A stretch of 39,536 bases of DNA from Pedobacter sp. ASV19 (lineage in GTDB: Bacteria; Bacteroidota; Bacteroidia; Sphingobacteriales; Sphingobacteriaceae), in assembly GCF_016429005.1 (NCBI RefSeq), contig NZ_JAELTV010000016.1, positions 1 through 39,536 on the forward strand, written 5' to 3'. The notes under the pieces were generated by a model. It was not told the origin of the DNA, searched no databases, and worked only from the letters and a program-made list of their open reading frames with translations. Of this stretch, positions 24,914 through 32,019 are shown in pieces; positions within the stretch are counted from its first letter, which is position 1, and each line of letters starts with the position of its first letter. The position numbers were made by a program, and so were the translations under genes.

Positions 24914-25339
24914 ATGGACACACTAGAGGTTATTAAAATCAGCAACCAGGAGCAACTGGAAGATGCGTTTGCAATTCGTAAAAAAGTATTTGTTGATGAG
25001 CAACATTGCCCACCTGAACTGGAATGGGAGAATGAAGATGTTTCTACTCATTTTTTAGCTCTACTTGGTCAGCAACCCTGCGGCGCCTGCCGCTGGCGTA
25101 AAACAGATCATGGTTATAAACTGGAAAGGTTTGCTGTATTAAAAGAGTTCAGGGGAAAAAGAATAGGGCAGGCCATGGTGGCCGCTGTTCTGGCCGATTT
25201 ACCTGAAGATCATCAATTTGTATACCTGAATGCACAACTGGATGCTGTTTCCCTCTACAGCAAGTTCGGCTTTGCTGCAGAAGGACCACAATTTGAAGAA
25301 GCAGGTATCATGCACGTAAAAATGGTGCGTAAGGCCTGA
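24914..25339 (+). CDS. GNAT-fold N-acetyltransferase (YjcF/ElaA-like)
   Basis: 141 residues. The N-terminal AFAIRKKVFVDEQHCPPELEWENED is typical of the YjcF-type GNAT proteins; the acetyl-CoA motif is KLERFAVLKEFRGKRIGQAMVAAVL, followed by LNAQLDAVSLYSKFGFAAEGPQFEEAGI. The substrate is unknown. The ATG lies within 14 bases of the aldolase terminator stem, so expression either leaks through that terminator or begins from a promoter overlapping it. It converges on the HMG-CoA lyase gene (17-base gap). Confidence 0.88.
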   Translation: MDTLEVIKISNQEQLEDAFAIRKKVFVDEQHCPPELEWENEDVSTHFLALLGQQPCGACRWRKTDHGYKLERFAVLKEFRGKRIGQAMVAAVLADLPEDHQFVYLNAQLDAVSLYSKFGFAAEGPQFEEAGIMHVKMVRKA

Positions 25340-25356
25340 TCCTTTTAAAGTAGAAA

Positions 25357-26214
25357 TTAAAGAAAAATCCTGGAAGAATAAGCCAGGGCGGCATTCCATT
25401 TAACCATATTAAGTCCGGTATGTTCGGCAATGCGGTCCAGATAACTGATTAAGTCTTCTGTTGCCAGATTTCCTGTGAGGTCATCTGCCGCCATAGGACA
25501 GCCTCCATATCCCTTTAGTGCACTGTCAAAGCGCCTGCAGCCACTTTCATAAGCAGCTTGTATCTTTTCCTGCCGTGTTTCCGGTGTACTGTGCAGGTGT
25601 ACGCCAATTTCAAGGTCATCAAAGCTTTTGGTGATTCCAGGCAAAATAGCCTTAATCTTTTCTGGAGAAGAAACCCCCGTGGTATCAGAAAGAGAAAGGA
25701 TTTTTACACCCAGTCCGGCCAGCTTCTCTGTCCATTGTTGCACGATATCTATATTCCAGGGGTCGCCGTAAGGGTTTCCAAAGCCCATAGACAAGTATAC
25801 CACGGCCTGTTTGCCATGCTGGTCACAAAGCTCCAGCATTTGCTTCACGGTATCCATAGATTGCAGGATACTTGAATTGGTGTTGCGCTGCTGGAAGGTC
25901 TCCGAAATAGAAAAAGGAAAGCCAAGATAGGTGATTTCCGGATGCTGAACCGCTTCTTCAGCACCTCTTACATTCGCTACAATGGCCAGTAATTTGGAAG
26001 CCGTATTGCTCAGATCCAGTTTAGACAATACTTCTTTGGTATCCCTCAATTGAGGAATCGCTTTAGGAGAAACAAAACTGCCAAAATCAATCGTGTCAAA
26101 ACCGACTTGCAAAAGCAGGTTAATATAGGCTGCTTTAAGGTCTGTATCAATAAAATGATGGATGCCCTGCATGGCATCTCTTGGGCATTCAATCAGTTTA
26201 ATCCGTTTTTCCAT
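25357..26214 (-). CDS. Hydroxymethylglutaryl-CoA lyase
   Basis: 285 residues, close to the usual length. The N-terminal LIECPRDAMQGI corresponds to the metal and substrate-binding start of the TIM barrel; GVHLHSTPETRQEKIQAAYESGCRRFDSALKGYGGCP contains the two metal-binding His and the active-site Cys in the GGCP loop. The enzyme cleaves HMG-CoA to acetyl-CoA and acetoacetate, the last step of leucine breakdown. It is encoded alone; a terminator for the neighbouring secDF unit lies upstream of it. Confidence 0.93.
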   Translation of the reverse strand: MEKRIKLIECPRDAMQGIHHFIDTDLKAAYINLLLQVGFDTIDFGSFVSPKAIPQLRDTKEVLSKLDLSNTASKLLAIVANVRGAEEAVQHPEITYLGFPFSISETFQQRNTNSSILQSMDTVKQMLELCDQHGKQAVVYLSMGFGNPYGDPWNIDIVQQWTEKLAGLGVKILSLSDTTGVSSPEKIKAILPGITKSFDDLEIGVHLHSTPETRQEKIQAAYESGCRRFDSALKGYGGCPMAADDLTGNLATEDLISYLDRIAEHTGLNMVKWNAALAYSSRIFL

Positions 26215-26252
26215 AAGGAAGCTTTATGCATTTTTGTAAAGATAGATACAAC

Positions 26253-26283
26253 AAAAAAGGCATCCAATAGATGGATGCCTTTT
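26253..26283 (-). terminator. Intrinsic terminator downstream of secDF
   Basis: A 12-bp perfect stem (26255-26266 with 26272-26283) with a 5-base loop. On the minus strand it ends in a U run (A run 26253-26258). It lies 26 bases beyond the secF stop and before the HMG-CoA lyase gene. Confidence 0.85.
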
Positions 26284-26308
26284 ATATACATTTTATTTGT
26301 ATTAAAGT

Positions 26309-26839
26309 CTATTTGCTTTTTCCAAGATCCACTACAATTGGTGTAGAGATACAAAGTGAAGAATAAGTACCGATAACACGGCCAATTAATAAAGCAAAGA
26401 TAAATCCTCTGATACTGTCTCCACCGAAGATGAAGATCACCAATAATACAAAGAATACAGTTAATGAAGTCAGGATGGTACGGCTTAATGTACTGTTCAG
26501 TGCGAAGTTGATCAGTTTATTACGCTCTTCACCATGAAGATCTTCTTTACCATGCTCAGCAAGTTTCTCCCGGATACGGTCAAATACAACTACTGTTTCA
26601 GTCATGGTATAAGACATTACCGTTAAAATTGCGGCGATGAAATCCTGTCCGATCTCTAAAGAGAATGGAAGCACGCCATCTAAAATGGTGTAGAAAGAAA
26701 GTACCAGCAATACGTCATGGAATAACGCGATTACTGCACCCAGACCATAGTTCAGTTTTTTAATCCTGATGATGATATAGAAGAACATCAGTAAGCAAGA
26801 GAACAATACGGCACCATATGCGCTGTATACCAGGTCACT
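26309..26839 (-). pseudogene. secF: secF C-terminal part, cut from secDF by an in-frame TAA
   Basis: 176 codons in the same frame as the upstream secDF segment, directly after the TAA at 26840-26842. The reading continues without loss of homology: SDLVYSAYGAVLFSCLL, then IKKLNYGLGAVIALFHD, MSYTMTETVVVFDRIREKL, LNSTLSRTILTSL and FIFGGDSIRGFIFALLIGRVIGTYSS are the canonical second to sixth membrane segments of SecF. There is no ATG until codon 18, inside a membrane helix, so independent translation of an intact piece is unlikely. A single base substitution explains the break, since both sides share the frame. Either it is a sequencing or assembly error, or the gene is inactivated in this strain. 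Confidence 0.85.
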
Positions 26840-29248
26840 TTAAATAATAGGTCCTACTTTCTGGTTACTCTCAATGGTGTATTTAGCTCCGGTTTTATCC
26901 AGACCTTTTTTCAATGCATCTTCTACCAGTTTATCCGCATGTGTATCCTGATCGGCAATGTGGAAAGTAGTGGTGATTTTTAATTCATTGTCATTACCAG
27001 CAGTTTTAACCTCTGGTGCTTCGTTGTCGAAAAGAGGGGTTAAATCAGATTTAACATCTTCAGTAGATATGTTTTTATCGAAGTGAACGATATAAGTTCT
27101 TCCACCTTTAAAATCAATACCCAGTTTCAATCCGCCATTTTTAAAGTAGAAGATAAAACCTAAAACAATGATTACAGAAGAAATGGTGTAATAGATCTTT
27201 CTGCGTCCAACAAAATCAAAAGCAATGTTTTTGAAGGCATGCAGGGTAGCTTTGTTACCAACAGTAATGTTTGCATTTTTGCTCAGCAGGGATTCGAAAA
27301 CCAAACGCGAGATCAATACCGCACAGAACAGAGATGACAAAATACCAATACACAAAGTAGTAGCGAAGCCTTGTACCGGTCCGTTACCGAAAATGTACAG
27401 GATTACACCTAAGATCAATACGGTTACGTTAGAGTCAATGATAGAAGGCATTGCATGTTTGAAACCTTCTTTAATAGAAAGTGCAGTGCTTTTGCCATGT
27501 AGCAATTCTTCTCTCACCCTTTCAAAGATCAGGATGTTCGCATCAACCGATAAACCAATTACCAAAATGATACCAGCAATACCAGGCAAAGTTAATACCG
27601 CACCTAAGGATACCAGGATACCCATGATGAAGAATAAGTTGATCACAAGCGCTAAGTTAGCCACCCATCCAGCTTTGTTGTAATACAAGGCCATAAAGAT
27701 CAGGATTACAATGAAGGCAAGTACAAATGACAATAAGCCGTTGTGGATTGCAGCCTGACCTAGAGAAGGACCAACTACATATTCTCCTACAATTTTAGCA
27801 GGAGCAGGTAATTTACCAGCTTTTAAGATGTTGGCTAAATCTTGTGTATCGTTTACAGTGAAACTTCCTGTGATAGAAGAAATACCGTTAGGGATTTCAT
27901 TTTGAACAGTGGGGGCAGAGTAAACTGTATTGTCTAAAACAATAGCAATTGCTTTTTTATTGTTTGGATCTGCAGAAGCTTCTGCGGTGATTTTTTTCCA
28001 TTTTGCAGCACCTTCACCAGTCATGTACATGGTTACTTCCGGTTTGCCTTTCTGGTCGAAGTCATGACGGGCATCGCTGATCGCGTCACCACCTAAATCT
28101 GGTTTGCCATCTGCTGAAGTTACTTTAATTGCATACAATTCGAAAACCTTGGTGTTTTCCATCGGTTTTACACTCCACATAAACTTGAAAGTAGGAGGAA
28201 TGATAGACGCAATTTCAGGTTTTGCAAAGTAAGCGTTTACTTTAGCGGTATCTTTTTGAGCTACCCATCCTACAACCGGACCCGGACGTAAAGCAGGCTG
28301 TCCGTTTTGGCCTTGATAGGTTGGAATACTTAATACAGCGAATAAAGGGTTGTTTTTAGAAAGCTCTTGTTTTTTAACATCAGCAGAATCTTTGGTTGCC
28401 GGCTTTTTAGCCAAACCAGCCAGTTTACTTTCCGTTTTAGCTGTAGTGTCTTTCACAGCTGCAGTAGCTGAAGTATCTTTTAAAGTTGTAGCCAGAGTTT
28501 TGTTGATGTTTTCCAGAACAGAATAAACTTCTTCATTCTGGTACACCTGCCAGAACTGAAGTTCTGCAGAACCCTGCAATAATTTATGAATCCTTTCTTT
28601 GTCCTGAACACCTGGCATCTCAATCAGGATACGGTTGGTACCTTCTTGTTTCTGCATGTTCGGGCTCACTACACCAAATCCGTCGATACGGCTTCTGATG
28701 ATGATGAACGAACGGTCGATAGCGCTGGTCGCTTCTTTAGACAAATACGTTTTAACGTCTGAATTACTGGCATTGGCTTTAAGGTCCTTTGCATTGTCCT
28801 GATTGGAAAAGAAATCAGCCAGTTTTCCGTTAGGGCTTAATTTTTCATATTCGTTTACGAATAAACCAATGAAATCTTTACCACCAGCGTTTAATTGCGT
28901 TTGAGCGTTTGAGATCGCTTTGTTAAAATTAACATCAGCAGGATTGTTAGCCAAAGATTTTACAAGTTCACCTAACGATATTTCCATCGTTACGTTCATA
29001 CCGCCTTTAAGGTCTAATCCAAGATTGATTTCTTTGGATTTACAGAACTGGTAATTAAAGCCAAAGACCGGATAAACCGGAACAGTAGCCATAGAATCCA
29101 AATAAGCCTTTTCTTTTAAAGGATCTCCTTTGGCATACGCTTTAGCGTTTTTTTCTACGTTTGATGTAACCAGGTTAAACGATAGAGAATACACACAGAC
29201 AATACCCAATAGTATTGCCATAAATTTTATAAAACCTTTACCTTGCAT
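26840..29248 (-). CDS. secDF: SecDF fusion: complete SecD plus start of SecF
   Basis: 802 residues before the TAA. The SecD part has the first membrane helix (residues about 8-25), a large periplasmic domain with an Ala/Lys/Asp-rich insert (about 250-290), and segments with LGQAAIHNGLLSFVLAFIVI and VIGLSVDANILIFERVREEL. The SecF part starts around residue 674 with its first helix (YTISSVIIVLGFIFYF), LGIDFKGGRTYIV and the P4 domain, ending VGPII. SecDF uses proton motive force to pull exported proteins through SecYEG. Bacteroidota usually encode one fused chain of about 1000 residues; here the fusion is interrupted between the P4 domain and the second SecF helix. folA lies upstream on the same strand. 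Confidence 0.92.
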   Translation of the reverse strand: MQGKGFIKFMAILLGIVCVYSLSFNLVTSNVEKNAKAYAKGDPLKEKAYLDSMATVPVYPVFGFNYQFCKSKEINLGLDLKGGMNVTMEISLGELVKSLANNPADVNFNKAISNAQTQLNAGGKDFIGLFVNEYEKLSPNGKLADFFSNQDNAKDLKANASNSDVKTYLSKEATSAIDRSFIIIRSRIDGFGVVSPNMQKQEGTNRILIEMPGVQDKERIHKLLQGSAELQFWQVYQNEEVYSVLENINKTLATTLKDTSATAAVKDTTAKTESKLAGLAKKPATKDSADVKKQELSKNNPLFAVLSIPTYQGQNGQPALRPGPVVGWVAQKDTAKVNAYFAKPEIASIIPPTFKFMWSVKPMENTKVFELYAIKVTSADGKPDLGGDAISDARHDFDQKGKPEVTMYMTGEGAAKWKKITAEASADPNNKKAIAIVLDNTVYSAPTVQNEIPNGISSITGSFTVNDTQDLANILKAGKLPAPAKIVGEYVVGPSLGQAAIHNGLLSFVLAFIVILIFMALYYNKAGWVANLALVINLFFIMGILVSLGAVLTLPGIAGIILVIGLSVDANILIFERVREELLHGKSTALSIKEGFKHAMPSIIDSNVTVLILGVILYIFGNGPVQGFATTLCIGILSSLFCAVLISRLVFESLLSKNANITVGNKATLHAFKNIAFDFVGRRKIYYTISSVIIVLGFIFYFKNGGLKLGIDFKGGRTYIVHFDKNISTEDVKSDLTPLFDNEAPEVKTAGNDNELKITTTFHIADQDTHADKLVEDALKKGLDKTGAKYTIESNQKVGPII

Positions 29249-29297
29249 TTGTTTGTAATTATTTGTCTATATGCTATATATTTTTTTAACAAGTCGG

Positions 29298-29305
29298 CAA
29301 ATCTA
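29298..29305 (-). promoter_or_regulatory. Bacteroidota -7 element (TAGATTTG) for secDF
   Basis: Reading the minus strand, an exact TAnnTTTG match about 50 bases before the secDF ATG. It suggests secDF has its own promoter rather than depending on thyA-folA. No -33 TTTG is evident. Confidence 0.45.
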
Positions 29306-29359
29306 ATTAATTTTTTAATTAATAGGCCTTCTTATTAATTTTTTATTATAGATGATACA

Positions 29360-29845
29360 TTAACGGCGTATAAGCGTCGAAAATGTATATCCAATGGGGT
29401 TTTTCTCATCGGGCTGATGAGGTTCAACCTCTGTGTCTGCCCAGATGCCGGGATCTATCTCTGGAAAGAAACTATCGGCCTCAAAACTCTGGTGAACCCG
29501 GGTCAGGTAGATCTTATCTGTTAAATGAAGCGAACTGGCATAGATTTGTGCACCGCCAATCACATACACTTCCTGTTCTGCCTGGCAAAGGGATAAAGCC
29601 TCATCCACACTCTCAACAATTTCCGCCCCTGGAATTTCCAGATCTTTATTTCGGGTAATGATGATATTGCGGCGGTTGGGCAAAGGCTTGCCTACAGAAT
29701 CATAGGTCTTGCGGCCCATAATTACAGTATGTCCGGAGGTAATGTCTTTAAAATGTTTCAGGTCTGCCGGAAGACGCCATAACAATTGGTTGTCTTTTCC
29801 AATGGCATTATTTTCTGCAATGGCCACTACTGCGGATACGATCAT
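29360..29845 (-). CDS. folA: Dihydrofolate reductase
   Basis: 161 residues, standard length. Family segments in order: [28 protein letters not shown] (with the substrate-binding acidic residue Asp28), [28 protein letters not shown], and [13 protein letters not shown]. It reduces dihydrofolate to tetrahydrofolate, restoring the cofactor consumed by thymidylate synthase. Its ATG overlaps the thyA stop by four bases (ATGA), so the two are translated together. Confidence 0.96.
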   Translation of the reverse strand: MIVSAVVAIAENNAIGKDNQLLWRLPADLKHFKDITSGHTVIMGRKTYDSVGKPLPNRRNIIITRNKDLEIPGAEIVESVDEALSLCQAEQEVYVIGGAQIYASSLHLTDKIYLTRVHQSFEADSFFPEIDPGIWADTEVEPHQPDEKNPIGYTFSTLIRR

Positions 29846-30636
29846 ACGGCAACGGCTGCTTTAATGTGTGGATGCGGATCGTAATTTTCCAGGCTGAAAT
29901 CTTCATATTTGAAGTCAAAGATGTCTTTTACTTCCAGGTTGATTTTCATTACCGGCAATGCTTTTGGAGCACGGCTCAGCTGTAGCCTGGCCTGTTCAAT
30001 ATGATTGTTGTATAAGTGTGCATCTCCGAGGGTATGGATAAAATCTCCGTATTGCAATCCGCATACCTGGGCCACCATCATGGTAAGCAGGGCATAGGAG
30101 GCAATATTAAAAGGTACGCCAAGGAAAATATCTGCACTTCTCTGGTACAGCTGGCAGCTGAGTTTACCATCGGCTACATAGAACTGGAAAAAGGCATGGC
30201 AGGGTGGTAAGGCCATATTTTCAATTTCTGCTACGTTCCATGCCGATACAATGATCCTTCTGGAATCAGGGTTGTTCTTGATGGTTTTAATTATATTGCT
30301 GATCTGATCGATATGGCTGCCATCAGGGGAAGGCCAGGAGCGCCATTGCGATCCGTAAACTGGCCCAAGGTCGCCGTTTTCATCGGCCCATTCGTCCCAG
30401 ATCTTTACACCATTATCTTTTAGATATTTGATATTGGTATCGCCGCTTAAAAACCAGATCAGTTCGTGGATAATGGATTTTAAGTGTAATTTCTTTGTGG
30501 TTACCATCGGAAAGCCTTCCTGCAGGTTAAATCGCATCTGGTAACCAAAAACACTAATGGTACCTGTTCCGGTGCGGTCATGTTTTTGAGTGCCTTCATC
30601 CAGCACATGCTGCATTAAGTCTAAATATTGCTTCAT
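29842..30636 (-). CDS. thyA: Thymidylate synthase
   Basis: 264 residues from the ATG at 30636, the same length as E. coli ThyA. The catalytic Cys146 is in [14 protein letters not shown], and the dUMP-binding segments [19 protein letters not shown] and [13 protein letters not shown] are intact. It makes dTMP from dUMP with methylene-tetrahydrofolate. The frame extends 14 codons further upstream, but an exact TAnnTTTG element sits there, so MKQYLDLMQ is the start. thyA-folA is a classic pair because ThyA oxidises the folate that FolA regenerates. Confidence 0.97.
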   Translation of the reverse strand: MKQYLDLMQHVLDEGTQKHDRTGTGTISVFGYQMRFNLQEGFPMVTTKKLHLKSIIHELIWFLSGDTNIKYLKDNGVKIWDEWADENGDLGPVYGSQWRSWPSPDGSHIDQISNIIKTIKNNPDSRRIIVSAWNVAEIENMALPPCHAFFQFYVADGKLSCQLYQRSADIFLGVPFNIASYALLTMMVAQVCGLQYGDFIHTLGDAHLYNNHIEQARLQLSRAPKALPVMKINLEVKDIFDFKYEDFSLENYDPHPHIKAAVAV

Positions 30637-30667
30637 CTTGTAAATTATAATAGGAACACCTCTATCG

Positions 30668-30675
30668 CAAAAGTA
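30668..30675 (-). promoter_or_regulatory. Bacteroidota -7 element (TACTTTTG) for thyA-folA
   Basis: An exact TAnnTTTG match on the minus strand, with a leader of about 28 bases to the thyA ATG at 30636. A second, weaker TTTG-N20-TAATTTAC arrangement ends four bases before the ATG and is considered less likely. Confidence 0.5.
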
Positions 30676-30763
30676 CATAATAAAACGATCTTTATATCAT
30701 CTGCATGCCTTGTTCGTGAAAAAGTACTTTAGCCCATGTTTTTATAAAGAAAGGTATTTAAAA

Positions 30764-30860
30764 GGATGAAAATATATTTTCTGAGCTCTCTGAACCTTCC
30801 GCGAAGAGCTTCAGGTTCTGAGGTTCGCTCATGAAACATATTTTCCTGGGTGCAGACCGG
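30764..30860 (+). repeat. Direct repeat copy A (97 bases), imperfect palindrome
   Basis: About 91% identical to copy B at 31374-31471 (8 substitutions and one indel by eye) and in the same orientation. Its ends are inverted repeats of each other: GAAAATATATTTTC followed by TGAGC at the left, GCTCATGAAACATATTTTC at the right. The centre TGAACCTTCCGCGAAGAGC is shared exactly with copy B, and copy A ends GCAGACCGG. It has no coding capacity. It lies 38 bases beyond the doxX stop, in the thyA-doxX gap. Confidence 0.85.
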
Positions 30861-30898
30861 GGAGGGGGCAGATCTGCGTGTTCAAGGTATAATTTATC

Positions 30899-31297
30899 TT
30901 AGCCTAATACTTTATTCTGATCGGAAGAAACCATTGGCAGGTATTTTTTCCAGTTGTCTGCAATGATCCATAGATTGATCACAAAAAGTACCAGCGCTGT
31001 CGCGATGCCTGCTGTTGGTTCATAGGTAATATTATGTACCAGAACACCTGTTGCAACTGGTAAAATAACCAATGCGCCCAGTGCCCGGTATTTAGGGATA
31101 ATGAACAGAAGGCCTCCTATCACCTCAATGGTTCCAACAAGGGGCATTAGCCAGGATACGCGCATAAAAGCTTCCATTACTTTTAGGTGTGCATCGTCCA
31201 TTTTTGGTGCGGGGAGATAATTGAAGAATTTATTAAGGCCTGCATTGATAAACATCAGTCCAAAAAGAAGGCAAATGATAAATTTTACTACTTTCAT
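30899..31297 (-). CDS. DoxX-family small membrane protein
   Basis: 132 residues with four predicted membrane helices. The family features are FGLMFINAGLNKFFNYLP at the N-terminus, then LMPLVGTIEVIGGLLFIIPKYRALGALVILPV. DoxX proteins are quinone or thiosulphate-oxidation-related in archaea, but most bacterial members are uncharacterised inner-membrane proteins. It is a single gene. Two near-identical 97/98-base repeats lie on both sides of it in the same orientation, so the gene sits in a 610-base interval that could be lost or moved by recombination. Confidence 0.88.
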   Translation of the reverse strand: MKVVKFIICLLFGLMFINAGLNKFFNYLPAPKMDDAHLKVMEAFMRVSWLMPLVGTIEVIGGLLFIIPKYRALGALVILPVATGVLVHNITYEPTAGIATALVLFVINLWIIADNWKKYLPMVSSDQNKVLG

Positions 31298-31373
31298 AAT
31301 CAGGGGGTTTAGATATTAAAAATAAGAAATTCTTTTTAATTCTGGTTTTATTGTAAAAAAGCTTGAGTGGGAA

Positions 31374-31471
31374 GGGTGAAAATACGTTTTCTGAGCGCTC
31401 TGAACCTTCCGCGAAGAGCTACAGGTTCTAAGGTTTGCTCATGAAAACATATTTTCCTGGGCGCAGACCGG
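31374..31471 (+). repeat. Direct repeat copy B (98 bases), imperfect palindrome
   Basis: The second copy of the element at 30764-30860. The left end reads GAAAATACGTTTTC and the right end GAAAACATATTTTCC, which pair better with each other than in copy A (an extra A restores the match). The unit ends with GGGCGCAGACCGG. No target-site duplication is recognisable. It lies 77 bases upstream of the doxX ATG. Confidence 0.85.
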
Positions 31472-31492
31472 CATTGAGGATAGGTTATTTCT

Positions 31493-31529
31493 AAATAAAA
31501 AGGGGCCAAGTCTCCGACTTGTACCCCTT
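31493..31529 (-). terminator. Orphan terminator-like hairpin on the minus strand
   Basis: AAGGGG pairs with CCCCTT (31500-31505 with 31524-31529) and CAAGTC with GACTTG (31507-31512 with 31516-31521) around a TCC loop, with a 1x2 internal loop. On the minus strand it is followed by a U-rich run (A-rich 31493-31501). No minus-strand gene lies upstream of it, so either it ends an unrecognised small RNA or it is part of the repeat element. Confidence 0.5.
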
Positions 31530-31703
31530 ATACTAAATTAACTTTCTCTTATCAAACTTCCATATTTTCCTTGATATAGTTGTATGCAGATTTTTAAATA
31601 TTTTGGTTAAATAAAAATAAACCGAGATTTATTCCTTGTTTTCTTTGGTTTAAGTTGATGTCAGGTTTATGTTGATCTTGCACTGGTGCTGTAATGCTTT
31701 ACT

Positions 31704-31806
31704 ATGACTGCGGAATTTCGGCGTATTCACTGCGCTATGAGTGCGCGTTTTTTCTGTAAAAAGGCGCAGTCATGGCGCACTCACTGCGCACTCATGGCGC
31801 ATTCAT
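31704..31806. repeat. Cluster of 10-12 base GC-rich units in both orientations
   Basis: ATGACTGCG (31704-31712) and ATGAGTGCGC (31737-31746) recur as inverse copies CGCAGTCAT (31765-31773) and GCGCACTCAT (31786-31795). The right half is a run of direct units GGCGCAGTCA, GGCGCACTCA, TGCGCACTCA and GGCGCATTCA. Between the halves lies a T-run/A-run stem (TTTTT ... AAAAA). The unit stands out in an AT-rich gap. It may be a multi-site protein-binding region or a folded RNA. Confidence 0.6.
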
Positions 31807-32019
31807 ACAAAGCGAATATAGAGCCGTTTCTGGTTTTTGTCTTACCCTTTTCTAGCTATACTGGGTATTGAATTAATTTCGAAGGTTCAAGGTCGTATTT
31901 ACAATTGTCGGGTGTTCCAAAATACCGTAAATTGCATCCAAAGTTCTGCTTTTCTGTTCAATTAACAAGTATATTTACGCTGAAAAAAAGTATAGATTGC
32001 TATAGAACTAAATCATCAA

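Larger units (their letters stand above)
31298..32019. other. 722-base intergenic region rich in hairpins and short repeats
   Basis: No convincing coding frame is seen. In order it holds a TATTTTTA element that could serve doxX (31317-31324, minus), repeat copy B (31374-31471), a hairpin that would terminate minus-strand transcription (31493-31529), an AT-rich stretch (31540-31680), a cluster of GGCGCACTCA-type units in both orientations (31704-31806), and a further AT-rich part leading to the 32020 gene. Confidence 0.7.

Noticed and set aside
26309-26839. A naturally separate secF gene.
   Set aside because: It would lack the first SecF helix and P4 domain and has no start codon near its beginning; the missing parts sit in frame before the TAA.
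29310-29345. An AT-only hairpin between folA and secDF as a terminator of thyA-folA.
   Set aside because: The 8-bp stem has no G-C pairs, and on the minus strand it is followed by A, not U.
30637-30678. A longer thyA start adding 14 residues.
   Set aside because: The added codons contain the exact -7 element TACTTTTG, and the shorter form gives the standard 264 residues with Cys146.
30899-31297. doxX as cargo of a composite transposon.
   Set aside because: The flanking repeats are too short for insertion sequences and encode no transposase; at most they are non-autonomous elements.
31704-31806. A CRISPR array in the short repeat cluster.
   Set aside because: Units are only 9-12 bases, occur in both orientations and have no unique spacers of regular length; no cas gene is near.
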